Shown here: in pieces, positions 1-9,115 of the stretch
Layout of the letters: each line of letters opens with the position of its first letter
Numbering within the stretch: the first letter of the stretch is position 1
Assembly: GCF_029211265.1 (NCBI RefSeq)
Contig: NZ_JARGEL010000003.1
Span: 1-51,375, forward strand
Origin: Extensimonas soli
GTDB lineage: Bacteria > Pseudomonadota > Gammaproteobacteria > Burkholderiales > Burkholderiaceae_C
Direction of reading: 5' to 3'
DNA: 51,375 nt
Position numbers and translations under genes: made by a program
Notes under the pieces: generated by a model
What the model was told of the DNA's origin: nothing
What the model saw: the letters and a program-made list of their open reading frames with translations, nothing else
Databases searched by the model: none

Positions 1-42
1 CTATGTCCCCTGCTCAAAAAATCAGCAGGATATGTGGATAAC

Positions 43-101
43 GTGGCTCAGTTTTGAAACGGAATCACCTCATAGGTGGCTCAGTTTTGGATTGGAATCA
101 A
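43..101. repeat. Paired end repeats of a probable insertion-sequence remnant
   Basis: Two 26-base direct repeats start at 43 and 76. Both have the form GTGGCTCAGTTTT followed by six variable bases and GGAATCA, spaced 33 bases apart. Multiple short repeats of this GTGGCTCA...GGAATCA type are what I remember from ends of IS21-family elements. No transposase is visible inside the window, so this is either the edge of an element lying to the left or a relic. A small hairpin (CCTGCT/AGCAGG) precedes it at 9-29. The family assignment is from memory. Confidence 0.4.
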
Positions 102-153
102 CACGAAGCCTTCATTGCGAGGGATCGGGCATTCAAGCGTGGAAACAAGAGCG

Positions 154-178
154 AAAAAGCCGCTCCTGTCTGAGCGGC
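154..178 (-). terminator. Intrinsic terminator after the SIR2 gene
   Basis: Read on the minus strand, a perfect 7-bp stem GCCGCTC/GAGCGGC with a 6-base loop is followed at once by TTTTT. It begins 16 bases beyond the stop codon of the SIR2-domain gene and closes the minus-strand defence cluster. Confidence 0.8.
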
Positions 179-193
179 GGATGCGCGCTAGTT

Positions 194-3100
194 TTAAATA
201 CCAAACTTCCGTGCGAGTTCATCTACTCTCATGAACCGGTGATCTTGACGCAAATTCGGCGCGGCCTGACCGATGGCATCAAGGCACTGGCGCAGTTCCT
301 GTGATAGCCACGATGGCTGGTCACCCAAGATGGTGAATAACAGCCGCAGCGCGTCTTCTGGAAAACGGGTGGATAGGCCGGATTCCTGCAGCCGATGAAT
401 CACATAGTCGGGATGTTGAACCACTCGCAGCCAGTTTCCGACCGTCGCCATCGCCGACGGGAACTCACCGCCTGCCGCGACGCAAAGGCGAGCTAGCGAT
501 TCGGCATTGGTGCTCGATGCCTGGTCATTGGATTTCGGCCAGATCTTTTCCCAAAACGGCAAGACCCGGTTCTTCCAGTAATCTTCGCGCTGGTCGCCTG
601 CGCCTTCCAGCGCGCGCACTAGGGCTTGAGCCGATTCGCGCAGACCATCGGCAGGAAGTGCGCGGATGGCAGTGGCCAGCTGCGTTATGGTGAAGGTGTC
701 ACCGGGATCGAGCGCCGCGAATGTCAGGAACGCCGCGAACTGCTCATTGTGCTTGCCCAACTGCGAATAGTGATTCACCGTATCGAGAAGGGCGGGCTTG
801 ATCGCTTCCATCAATGGGCGATAAAGCCGTGGTGACCAAAGGAAACCCTCCCATGCAGCCTGCGCTTCGGTTTCGGAACGATTCCAGTCGAGCAGTGGCA
901 GAAGGTGTTGCTCCGACCAAGCCTTATCCACCCGGAACAACGAGAGGGCGTGGGCTGCTAGCAATACCCGACCGTGCCTGAACTTGGCGACCTGCGTGTC
1001 GCAAAGCGCTGTGAAGATGGGCTTGATGGATTTTGGTAGTCCCTGTCCGTCGTCTGGTTCTCGGCGATACCACCAATCCAGCAATGCCTGCGTCACATGG
1101 CCGACAGGGTGATTGATGGCGTGGAAGACCGGATCATCTGTGTCGCCGTCGTCATCGAAGTCCAACTGCAAGATGCGTTGGGCCAGCGTTAGGAAGTGAT
1201 GCTCGTGGCTCTCGAAGGTTTTCGCCACGGCTTGCAACCACCAACCGATGCCGTAAGACAAGGCTTGCACCAAGTCATCAGGGGCGCCGATGACAACTGG
1301 GGCCATGAAGTGCCACGAGCGATCGCGCAGCTTTTCTTCCGCCCAGGCTTGCAGCGCATCGCGCCAGCGTTCGACCGGCCAATTGTTCTGCTGCGCGAGC
1401 TTGCACAAGGCGTATGCCGTTGCTTGAAACATCTCTGAGCACAGCTTGCGCCAGTCGTCCTGCTGCGAGTCTTCCAGAACGGGATGTGCCAACAGATAGT
1501 TCAGCACCCCACGCCTCGTGCGCGGAATAGGAGTGAACGGCTTCCACGGATCGCGATCGCCGACCCAACCGCCTCCCATCCAGATGGGAAATTCGTCACT
1601 CTCATCCGCTGCAAGCTGCCAGGGGTACTGCGCTGAGATGGCGTCGAGCCGCGACCGTGCTGCTTGACTGAGCGTTGCGCCTGCTTGGGCCATTTTCGCA
1701 AGCCGCAGCCATACGCCGTGATCGACGATGTTGCTCCAAGCATCGGGCTCGATATCTGTGCGGTACAGATCGCGTGGCGGCCCGGAAAGAATGGCATGCT
1801 CCAGTTCGTTCAGCATCGTTGCATCCAGTTGCGGAGCCAAAGAAACCAGCAGACGCATGGTTTCGCGCCTGGTTTCTTCCGACCAGAGCCACCGCCGCTC
1901 ATCCGCCAATAGCCAGTCGAGCGCCTGTCGAAGCGGAATGACACGCTCCTGCGCGGCGGCAAACAGCGCGAGGCGTCGGAATACTGGATATGCCCCGTGC
2001 GCCCAGGTCTCGGCCACGATTCGCGCTCGTTCCGGTGACTTCATGGCGGCTGACAACCACGCATCGCGGGTCAGTTCGATTAACGCTGTCCAGTCGTGAA
2101 AGTCCTTGTTCTGTGAGTGATCTGAAATCGAAGGTTGATGGACATACGAATGATCGTTCTCGCTATCCACACCATCAAGCTCGCGCATCAAGTCGAGCGC
2201 GTCGCGCAGCAAGGCGCTGAAGTTGTCCAGCAGGTCCGGCAGTGCCGCCGTCCACTGTTCATTCTTGGGCATGTCGCGCAGGGCAGAATGAACGTGATCC
2301 GATGCCAGCACGACTTCCCATTCCACAATACCCTTGATGCGATCCTGCGCTTCGTCGTCGCCGTCCGCGCCAGACCAGCGGAACGGCTCGCGCAGTGTCA
2401 GGCAAGGCGTCAATGTCTCCCGAAGAGCCAAGCGCACGCTGGCGGTCAACCCATCGCGCTTGAATTGATCGCGCCAACGGTAGAGGCTTAGGTCACGCAG
2501 CCCGGATCTCACATGCCCGTTGAGCAGCAAGCGCCAGAGCGTTCGCATCGCGGGACGGGGAATGGCGTTGGGTGCGCTTGCTCGAATGCGATCCAGTTCT
2601 GTGGTGTTGCCATCGTTTGCGAGCTTGTCCAGTTCGTCAAGACGGCGTTCTATCAACCAAATCAATTGGTCGTGCAATTGGCCGCCGCGCTTGATCAACC
2701 AGATCAACAGTTTCGGATCGTCAAGGTGGCGGAGCAGCCAGTGAGCCAATTGGGACATCACCGCATCCCAGCGGATGTTGCGAGGCCCGGCATTGACAAT
2801 CGCCATCCACGGCGCGAGCGGATAAGGCGCTGGCCTGCTGGTCAGGCTGTAGGAAAGCTTATCGTCCACGGCAGCTTGGGGCGGAACGCCGAATCGCCCC
2901 AAGTCGGCGTGACGGTACAGTTCCTGACTCAACGGCTCCAGCCAGTCCAGTGACGGCACTGGGTCGAGTTCCGCGAACCGCTTTGCAGGCAAGCCGCCCG
3001 GATCACTCAATGCCCACAACATCCGCCCGACGAAATCGTCCTGCTTCGTGCTCGCCAGCGGGCGGGCGATGGCGCATTCGACAACGATACGTTCCTTGCC

Positions 3101-3985
3101 GCGTACACCGTCGCGGTAGGTGTTTGCCCAAGCGCGTAGCGTCTTGTGCAGGTAGGCGTGATGCTGATGCTCGCGGTAGAGGATGGGCGTGACGTTCTTT
3201 GCCTTCCATTCGCTGGCGCGATCGACCTCCTTGCCTCTGGAATAGCTGCCGAAGGCGAACATCTCCGGCGGAGATTCCCCCAGTAAACGGTCGGCGGCCA
3301 ACGCATCCATCATGTAGCGCAACACCGGATCGTTGATGCTGTACCCAACGAAGCAGACGGTGAAGTTGCGGAACAATTCGCTCACGAAACGAGCGGCCCA
3401 GCGTTCTGTCAGGTAGGCCAGCCCAAAGTCTCCGCTGGAGACCACGAGCCGATCCAGATCGCCTGCCGTTGCCGTAGCGGGCAACAGGCCGTGCAGATAC
3501 ACCAGGCCGTCCCATCGGGTCTTCGGCACGGGGAGCAGGGGAGCCTTGAAGTCTGGAAACGACAGCGATTTCGCTGCCCTGACTTCCTCGAACAGACGGT
3601 CGAAGTTGGTTGTGATGAGCCGTGTGCGGCCCTCGCGATTCTGCGCCAGCGTCAGTAGGGCTTCGTGTGTGGCCGTCGCGTTCGGGGCCGTGAGGTTAGG
3701 CGTCAGGATTGTCGCCAGTTCGCTGCGCACCTTTCCTCGGCCACCGACGACATCCGCTTCCAACAGGCCAATGGCGGTGTCGAACTGCCCGGCCTTGATC
3801 GCGGACTGCTGTACCAGATTTGGCGTGACCGAAAGGGCTTGATAGAGCTGGTCCACCAGACCGGAAAAGCCGGGTAGCCGCGCGGGGTAAGAAATGCCCG
3901 CGCCGCAGAAGAACACTACACGCCCGTCTTCGTGCGCCTGCAGCAGGCGTTCGGGAATGTCAGGGCCGTGGCGGACAAACTGCAT
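194..3985 (-). CDS. Large SIR2-domain protein, probable NAD-depleting defence effector
   Basis: The 1263-residue protein has an N-terminal SIR2/sirtuin-like domain (about residues 20-290). Visible motifs are GAGIS (28-32), TTNFD (125-129), LHG with the likely catalytic His165, and GYSINDP (214-220), so the NAD-binding and hydrolysis residues look intact. The remaining ~950 residues are Trp- and Leu-rich and mostly helical in appearance. I suspect the DUF4020-type C-terminus known from long SIR2-like proteins, but this is not certain. Defence sirtuins of this size (for example the DSR types) use the N-terminal domain to destroy NAD+ on phage infection, with the C-terminal part as sensor; that role is inferred here. 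It is the last gene of a four-gene minus-strand array, 89 bases after the HEPN gene, and ends in a strong terminator. Base composition looks less GC-rich than the core genes, consistent with transfer. No good ribosome-binding site is seen before the chosen ATG. Confidence 0.85.
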   Translation of the reverse strand: MQFVRHGPDIPERLLQAHEDGRVVFFCGAGISYPARLPGFSGLVDQLYQALSVTPNLVQQSAIKAGQFDTAIGLLEADVVGGRGKVRSELATILTPNLTAPNATATHEALLTLAQNREGRTRLITTNFDRLFEEVRAAKSLSFPDFKAPLLPVPKTRWDGLVYLHGLLPATATAGDLDRLVVSSGDFGLAYLTERWAARFVSELFRNFTVCFVGYSINDPVLRYMMDALAADRLLGESPPEMFAFGSYSRGKEVDRASEWKAKNVTPILYREHQHHAYLHKTLRAWANTYRDGVRGKERIVVECAIARPLASTKQDDFVGRMLWALSDPGGLPAKRFAELDPVPSLDWLEPLSQELYRHADLGRFGVPPQAAVDDKLSYSLTSRPAPYPLAPWMAIVNAGPRNIRWDAVMSQLAHWLLRHLDDPKLLIWLIKRGGQLHDQLIWLIERRLDELDKLANDGNTTELDRIRASAPNAIPRPAMRTLWRLLLNGHVRSGLRDLSLYRWRDQFKRDGLTASVRLALRETLTPCLTLREPFRWSGADGDDEAQDRIKGIVEWEVVLASDHVHSALRDMPKNEQWTAALPDLLDNFSALLRDALDLMRELDGVDSENDHSYVHQPSISDHSQNKDFHDWTALIELTRDAWLSAAMKSPERARIVAETWAHGAYPVFRRLALFAAAQERVIPLRQALDWLLADERRWLWSEETRRETMRLLVSLAPQLDATMLNELEHAILSGPPRDLYRTDIEPDAWSNIVDHGVWLRLAKMAQAGATLSQAARSRLDAISAQYPWQLAADESDEFPIWMGGGWVGDRDPWKPFTPIPRTRRGVLNYLLAHPVLEDSQQDDWRKLCSEMFQATAYALCKLAQQNNWPVERWRDALQAWAEEKLRDRSWHFMAPVVIGAPDDLVQALSYGIGWWLQAVAKTFESHEHHFLTLAQRILQLDFDDDGDTDDPVFHAINHPVGHVTQALLDWWYRREPDDGQGLPKSIKPIFTALCDTQVAKFRHGRVLLAAHALSLFRVDKAWSEQHLLPLLDWNRSETEAQAAWEGFLWSPRLYRPLMEAIKPALLDTVNHYSQLGKHNEQFAAFLTFAALDPGDTFTITQLATAIRALPADGLRESAQALVRALEGAGDQREDYWKNRVLPFWEKIWPKSNDQASSTNAESLARLCVAAGGEFPSAMATVGNWLRVVQHPDYVIHRLQESGLSTRFPEDALRLLFTILGDQPSWLSQELRQCLDAIGQAAPNLRQDHRFMRVDELARKFGI

Positions 3986-4074
3986 TTAGTGGCATCCGGT
4001 AAAAACCCGCTCTAATGAGCTTAGTGGAGATCGCTCATCAGCGGAGTGGTGGTCGTTTTGCGCGGGGTTTAGTA

Positions 4075-5664
4075 TCAGCATGGATCGCGCCGCTTCCTCT
4101 TGTCATCAAGGCCATAGAGCGGCATCGATCCGAGAAGCCGGCCGGGATTTTCGAGTTGTTTCTCCCGCTCTTCGACACCAATTGCGAAGGATACGTAGAA
4201 CAGCGCAGAGCGCGCCATCTGCATGACTCGGATCGCTTTGGCTTCGAGTTCGTCGCTGCCAATGGCCATACCAAAGCTGCTGTTGTTCGTCCCGTTGATC
4301 ATGAACGGCTTGGCCCAGCCTTCGCTTACACGCAGATAGGTGTGCTCCAGCGCATTGCGGATACTATGCAGTTCACGAGCATCGGCAGCGGTGGTCTGCT
4401 TTAGTTCGTCATCGAATAACTCCTTCGACAACCAGAACAAGCCACGCAGTGGCAGATTTTCGCGTTTCTCAAACTGTGGCAGAAGACGTGCCTTGTTTTC
4501 GACCATCCAGACATTCTTGAAACTAATTCTGTCCGGTACCTTACCTAAGAACCAGTAGCGATCAACGAGAAAGGCGACCTTGTCGAGCAGGGAATAGGCG
4601 ATGCGAAAGGCCGTGCGAACCCGTTCACTGGCTAACGAATAGAGTGGATAGTCGAGCGTGTCGGTGAGTGCCACATCGCGATCGGAGAAGTGGATCTGTG
4701 TGCTGCTTATCCCCTCGAACAGCATGAAGCGCGCCGAGGCGTACTCCTGTTTCATCTGACTGAAGAAGCCAACAATTGGCGGGGGCAGATGTCCGTTGGG
4801 GCGGTCGTTCAACCCCTCGGTCAGGGGCGGCAGCATCAGATCGTCGGTGGCTGCCGCGAGATGTAGTCCAAGATCGTTCAAAGGGCACAGAAAGAGGCGA
4901 TGCTCAAGGCACCAGCGACGGTAGGTACGTTCGATTTTCGATCGACCTTCATTGCCATGATGGAGGTCCTGCATCGCTCGAACCGAGTCGATATCGACGG
5001 CGCCAGCAAGTTCGGTCGCCTGCTTGGCGAAATAGGCGAGAGCGGCTTGTGGATCAACGGAGTCATGGAATGCGTCCTCGGCCATCGTCGAACGAAGACT
5101 GTCGAAGGCATGCAAAGCGAGGATCGCACGCTCGCGGTCGTCAACTATCATGCGGGCGTAGCCTGTGAGTCCATCACCACGGTTGCCCCGTGCCATAGCA
5201 AAGCCAGGAATGATCTTCAGAGCTGCGTCCCAGACGGCGATCGCATCGATCGTGCGGCCGACCGTATTGAGCAGGTTCGCATGGTTAGTGAGTATCTGGC
5301 ACCGACGAATCTTGTCGAGGCTCGCAAAGCCGGCATGGCTTGAGGCACGTGACAGCGCAAGCAGTTCCGCTTGCCGCTCGGGTGCCTCCCAAGACCAGGA
5401 TTGTCGGACGTTCGCTATGTGTGACAGGGCTGCCCACGCATTGGCTCGGAAATACTCGGCCAGCGCGCCATCCGAGTCGCCAAGTTTTCGCTTCAATAGT
5501 TCATCGAGCAAATAGAGTGCGCGCTTGCCACCGCGCTCGAAGGATGCGTCGAAGGCATCGTCGATCAACTTGCCGATGTGTGCGAGTGCCTCAGCATCGC
5601 TCATTTTCGTGATGCTGCGTTCGCACTGCTTGTTGAGGTATTCGAAGCCAGGATTGGTGGTCAT
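4075..5664 (-). CDS. TPR-like protein with C-terminal LA2681-type HEPN domain
   Basis: The 529-residue protein has an N-terminal helical part (about 25-210) with TPR-like spacing. In the C-terminal half, residues 345-500 include the sequence RNALEH (436-441), an R-x4-H motif typical of HEPN ribonucleases. The overall pattern resembles the LA2681-like HEPN family, and this assignment is from memory. HEPN domains of this kind usually cut RNA in toxin or anti-phage systems. The gene lies between abiEii (48 bases upstream) and the SIR2 gene (89 bases downstream) on the same strand, so co-transcription is likely. A plausible reading is that it is a partner or second effector of the SIR2 protein. 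A purine-rich AGAAGG abuts the ATG too closely to be ideal; a later ATG at codon 21 also lacks a good site. Composition is less GC-rich than the core genes. Confidence 0.75.
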   Translation of the reverse strand: MTTNPGFEYLNKQCERSITKMSDAEALAHIGKLIDDAFDASFERGGKRALYLLDELLKRKLGDSDGALAEYFRANAWAALSHIANVRQSWSWEAPERQAELLALSRASSHAGFASLDKIRRCQILTNHANLLNTVGRTIDAIAVWDAALKIIPGFAMARGNRGDGLTGYARMIVDDRERAILALHAFDSLRSTMAEDAFHDSVDPQAALAYFAKQATELAGAVDIDSVRAMQDLHHGNEGRSKIERTYRRWCLEHRLFLCPLNDLGLHLAAATDDLMLPPLTEGLNDRPNGHLPPPIVGFFSQMKQEYASARFMLFEGISSTQIHFSDRDVALTDTLDYPLYSLASERVRTAFRIAYSLLDKVAFLVDRYWFLGKVPDRISFKNVWMVENKARLLPQFEKRENLPLRGLFWLSKELFDDELKQTTAADARELHSIRNALEHTYLRVSEGWAKPFMINGTNNSSFGMAIGSDELEAKAIRVMQMARSALFYVSFAIGVEEREKQLENPGRLLGSMPLYGLDDKRKRRDPC

Positions 5665-5712
5665 CCTTCTTTTGATGTCCTCGGCAGGAGTCGTGGATTT
5701 CCCCGGAGATCG

Positions 5713-6750
5713 TCAGGGGAAGGGTGGCTGTGTTGCAGCCCTGTTCACCTTGACTTCGAGGTCGGCGCATGCTTCCAGCAACTCGTCGAACGATACGGCA
5801 TTGCCTACCATCACTTCGTCCGCCAGCATGGCCGCGTAGTCCTTAGCGAGTGCTGTCCTAGCTTCGCCTTCGGGGACGATTTTCAGATGCCCCGTGGTCG
5901 CGGGCATGTAGTCGATCACCTGGCCGTCGGCGTCCTTCTCGATGAAGAAGTAGGACTTGTGGCGAGCGACGGCCGTTGCCACTGTGCGATCGGCGATGAC
6001 GGTGGCGAAATGCGGGCTCCGCGCGATCGCGGCCAAGTCGTGCCAATGCCGGGCATAGCGTTCGCTGCGGATGCGGCCTTGCGCGCAGAACACGTGCGCA
6101 GCCGTGGCCTTCTCCCAAAAGGTCCGCGCGACGCTCATGACCAATGGCGAGGCGGTCGGAAACGACACGTCGGCCAGGTGCGCGGCGATGTCGCATGTCA
6201 CTTGGAATACCTGATGCGGCTCGCCGGTGGCGCGCGCACCGAACTCCAGCGTGACGACAGGCGCCACGTAGCCCGTTCCTTGCGTCAGGGCAGGGTAGTG
6301 CAGGAACAGCTTGTCGTTCTCTTGCCCGCCAAGTTCGAGCCGAGCAGCCAGGCGCTCGCGCGTCAGCGCAGCTTGCAGCGCCGGCTGCACGTTCAGCGTG
6401 ATCCAGTCCGGCAGCCGATGCCGCACGGCTTGAGTCCACTTGCCGGCCTGGCTTCGGCTGGCCGGCAGCTCACCGCCTTCGCCGATCAGGTCCGGGATCA
6501 GCTTGCGGATGTCGTAGGTCAGGTCGATGTCTTCGGAAAAGCGGTCGATGACCTTGTAGACCTTCGACAGCGAGGTGCCACCCTTGAAGGTCAGGTCGGC
6601 CGCGAGCGGCGCCTCGAACAGGGCGCGCAGCGTCCACACTACCCACACGTCCTTTTCGAGCAGGTGGACCGGGCGGCCAGTTTCGGCCCGCCCGTATTCC
6701 AGCGCCTCGCGTTGATCCTTCTTGCTCAGGTCGAAGAAATACTCAGCCAC
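5713..6750 (-). CDS. abiEii: AbiEii/AbiGii-family nucleotidyltransferase toxin
   Basis: This is the toxin half of a type IV (AbiE) toxin-antitoxin pair, and family members are polymerase beta-like nucleotidyltransferases. Starting at a GTG that overlaps the antitoxin stop (GTGGCTGA), the protein has 345 residues. The N-terminus shows GGTSL (57-61) followed by SEDIDL (72-77), the GG(T/S)-x-(S/L) and D-x-D signatures that bind nucleotide and metal. The open frame extends 45 codons further upstream, but that part lies inside the antitoxin gene and has a shadow-like composition, so the GTG start is preferred. The known family works by modifying RNA targets when the antitoxin is lost. The gene is followed after 48 bases by the HEPN gene, so the TA pair heads a larger defence array. 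Confidence 0.88.
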   Translation of the reverse strand: MAEYFFDLSKKDQREALEYGRAETGRPVHLLEKDVWVVWTLRALFEAPLAADLTFKGGTSLSKVYKVIDRFSEDIDLTYDIRKLIPDLIGEGGELPASRSQAGKWTQAVRHRLPDWITLNVQPALQAALTRERLAARLELGGQENDKLFLHYPALTQGTGYVAPVVTLEFGARATGEPHQVFQVTCDIAAHLADVSFPTASPLVMSVARTFWEKATAAHVFCAQGRIRSERYARHWHDLAAIARSPHFATVIADRTVATAVARHKSYFFIEKDADGQVIDYMPATTGHLKIVPEGEARTALAKDYAAMLADEVMVGNAVSFDELLEACADLEVKVNRAATQPPFP

Positions 6751-7339
6751 GCGCGGCTTCCTCGCCGATGGCTCGTGCCATCCAGCCGGGCAGCGTCGCA
6801 CGCGCCGAGGCCAGCGCCTGCCATTCGGAGCGGGGAAGGGTACGGCGCAGCGACGCCAGCGACTTGCCGGCGTGCGTGGGTCCAATCCAGGCCAGTGCGC
6901 GCACGGCTGCGCCGGCCGGCCGCGTGCCCAGTGCCAGCATCCAGCGCGGTGCGTGCTTGACCAGCACTTCCGAGCGCCCGAGCTTCAGCTTCCGGGTGCG
7001 GCCGGAAGTCAGATAGACCTCGCGGATGGGCACTTGCTGCGTCAGGCCCAGGGCATTGGCCGCGCTGGCGCCGTGCGGTACGACGACTTCGCCGCTTTGT
7101 TCGGCCAGCGCCTTGACGACCTTCTCGGGCGCGGGAGCGCGCGAGCCGAATCGGCTGGAAACCGGGGCGGCATAGGCGCCACGCGCTACGCGTAGCAGCT
7201 TGCCGGTCTTGGCGAGCCGCGAGAACGCTTGATCCACCGCCGACCGGCTTCCCAGGTGCAGGAACTCCTTGGGCGACAGCACGCCTCCCTCGGGGAGGGA
7301 TCGTGCTTGTTGCAGGATGGTCTCGGGCAGCGTGTTCAT
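6743..7339 (-). CDS. abiEi: AbiEi-like antitoxin with winged-helix N-terminus
   Basis: The 198-residue protein resembles the AbiEi/DUF6088 group. Residues 1-60 form a winged-helix-like DNA-binding segment (SPKEFLHLGSRSAVDQAFSRL, then a KLLRVARGAY wing). The rest matches the antitoxin body, with TSGRTRKLKLG near residues 106-116. AbiEi antitoxins neutralise the neighbouring nucleotidyltransferase and usually repress their own promoter. The ATG is preceded by AAGAGGTG at good spacing. The stop codon overlaps the GTG start of abiEii by 8 bases, a sign of translational coupling. The leader upstream (7340-7400, minus strand) has an AT-rich TAGTGTATCAT stretch that could hold the -10 box; no convincing -35 was found. 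Confidence 0.82.
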   Translation of the reverse strand: MNTLPETILQQARSLPEGGVLSPKEFLHLGSRSAVDQAFSRLAKTGKLLRVARGAYAAPVSSRFGSRAPAPEKVVKALAEQSGEVVVPHGASAANALGLTQQVPIREVYLTSGRTRKLKLGRSEVLVKHAPRWMLALGTRPAGAAVRALAWIGPTHAGKSLASLRRTLPRSEWQALASARATLPGWMARAIGEEAARG

Positions 7340-7890
7340 GGGGCACCTCTTGAACAGAGAAATGATACACTAGTTTCTGACAGCTTGGCAGCGGCAAGAA
7401 GGGGGACGGTGTTCTTCTCTGCCGCAGTGCCGGACGAGCGTCGTGGGTTGCGCCCGAGTCGTTTTGATAAGTTGTCGTTGTCGTAGTCTGGCTACGACTG
7501 GATCAACAATTCCAAGTCGCCGATGGCTTGCGCAGGGGGCGGTTGCGGGGACGAGCAAGATTCGCTGAACAGCAAAAATGGCTGTCCCACCGAACATCCA
7601 GCGTGGCTGCCGAGCATGGAGCACACCGGGTTGCACTCGACGTGAGGGGCTGAAGTGCGGTCGCCAGTTCGGTATGATTGAAGCTGATTGATGATGAGCC
7701 GATGCCGCGTAAACCCGCGCCAGCAAAAGACGTGTTTTTCTGACGGTAAAAGCGACGGTAGAGGCCCATGTCGATCAAAGCCAATCCCTTTAACCACGCG
7801 GGTTTAGGCGACCTGTTGATGATCGAGTGGGAATGATCCTCTCGCGGCCCTCTGGCGAGCGCGGTAGTCTGCACTTGCAAAAGCCCTTCC
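7340..7890. other. 551-base stretch with no recognisable gene
   Basis: Between the start of the abiE operon and the metallo-hydrolase gene, no reading frame has recognisable protein features, and no tRNA, obvious insertion sequence or strong hairpin was seen. It must carry the promoter of the leftward abiE operon near 7345-7400 and that of the rightward gene near 7800-7890. It may be the junction between the transferred defence island and the core chromosome. Confidence 0.5.
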
Positions 7891-9024
7891 ATGATCCCGC
7901 AGCAACTCTTCGACCCCGCATCGAGCACCTACACCTACGTGCTGCACGACCCGGCCACGCGCGAGGCGCTCGTCATCGATCCGGTCGATGAACAGCTCGA
8001 ACGCGACCTTGGCGTGCTGCAGGCGCAGGGCCTGCGCCTGCGCTGGGTGCTCGAGACGCACGCGCACGCCGACCACGTAACGAGCGCGGCGCGCCTGGCC
8101 GAACACACGGGTGCGCGCCTGGCCGCGCCTGCGGGCTGCGGCATAGGCACGGCCGCGGTACAACTGCAGCATGGCGACACGCTGACATTTGGCACCGAGA
8201 CTCTGCGCGCGCTGCACACGCCGGGGCATACGGCAGGCAGCATGTGTTACCTCTGGCGCGGCCATGTGTTCACGGGCGACACGCTGCTCATCGACGGCTG
8301 TGGCCGCACCGACTTCCAATCGGGCAGCGCCGCGGCGCTGTACCGCAGCATCTACACGCAGCTGTTCACGCTGCCGGGCGACACAATGGTCTGGCCCGGC
8401 CACGACTACCACGGCCGCAGCCACTCCACCATAGGCGCCGAAAAAGCCGGCAACGCGCGCCTTGCGGGGCGCAGCGAGGAGGAGTTCATTGCGCTCATGG
8501 CGCAACTGAAGCTGCCGCGCCCGCAGCGTATGGACACCGCCGTGCCAGCGAATCTGCACTCCGGCCTGCCCCCGCATCTGCGCCATGATGCCGACAGCGC
8601 CGATGGTTCCGCGCAGCAGGCGCCGCGCCCTGCAAGCGGCTACGCGGGCGACATCCCGCCCCAGCTGGCCTGGCAGTGGGTGCAGCAAGGCCGGGGCGTG
8701 CTCGTCGATGTGCGCAGCGACGCCGAGCGTGCCTGGGTCGGCGAAGTGCCCGGCGCCCTCGCCGTGCCCTGGAAGCAGTGGCCCGACATGCTGCCCAACC
8801 CCGACTTCGACGCGCAGCTGTGCGCCGCCGTGCCGCGGGGCATGCCGGCGCTGTTGATCTGTCGCAGCGGCGTGCGCTCCATCGCCGCCGCGCGCCGCGC
8901 CACCGAGCTGGGCCTCACGGCTTACAACGTGCTCGAAGGCTTCGAGGGCGACCTCGACACGCACGCGCAGCGCGGGCGCCTGGGCGGCTGGCGCTTCCAT
9001 GGCCTGCCCTGGCGCCAGAGCTGA
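7891..9024 (+). CDS. Persulfide dioxygenase-rhodanese fusion (metallo-beta-lactamase fold)
   Basis: The 377-residue protein has two domains. Residues 1-235 are an ETHE1-like metallo-beta-lactamase domain with the metal motif THAHADH (56-62), GHTAGSMCY, and the [17 protein letters not shown] segment characteristic of glutathione-persulfide dioxygenases. Residues about 255-377 are a rhodanese domain with the active-site loop CRSGVRS, Cys324 being catalytic. ETHE1-type enzymes oxidise glutathione persulfide to sulfite, and the rhodanese moves sulfane sulfur between thiosulfate and glutathione, so the fusion should couple both steps of cytosolic sulfide detoxification. Such natural fusions are known (for example PRF of Burkholderia). 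coaX follows after 91 bases on the same strand. Confidence 0.88.
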   Translation: MIPQQLFDPASSTYTYVLHDPATREALVIDPVDEQLERDLGVLQAQGLRLRWVLETHAHADHVTSAARLAEHTGARLAAPAGCGIGTAAVQLQHGDTLTFGTETLRALHTPGHTAGSMCYLWRGHVFTGDTLLIDGCGRTDFQSGSAAALYRSIYTQLFTLPGDTMVWPGHDYHGRSHSTIGAEKAGNARLAGRSEEEFIALMAQLKLPRPQRMDTAVPANLHSGLPPHLRHDADSADGSAQQAPRPASGYAGDIPPQLAWQWVQQGRGVLVDVRSDAERAWVGEVPGALAVPWKQWPDMLPNPDFDAQLCAAVPRGMPALLICRSGVRSIAAARRATELGLTAYNVLEGFEGDLDTHAQRGRLGGWRFHGLPWRQS

Positions 9025-9115
9025 ACACTACACTGGTGTGCTGCCGATCCATCGCGACGTTTCCGGCGCGAGCCCCGGAGCCGCGCGCACGGTGGAAAAC
9101 TCCATAATCGCGACC

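Noticed and set aside
7370-7726. 118-codon minus-strand frame in the gap before the metallo-hydrolase
   Set aside because: No recognisable motifs, no ribosome site, and it runs into the region expected to hold the abiE promoter.
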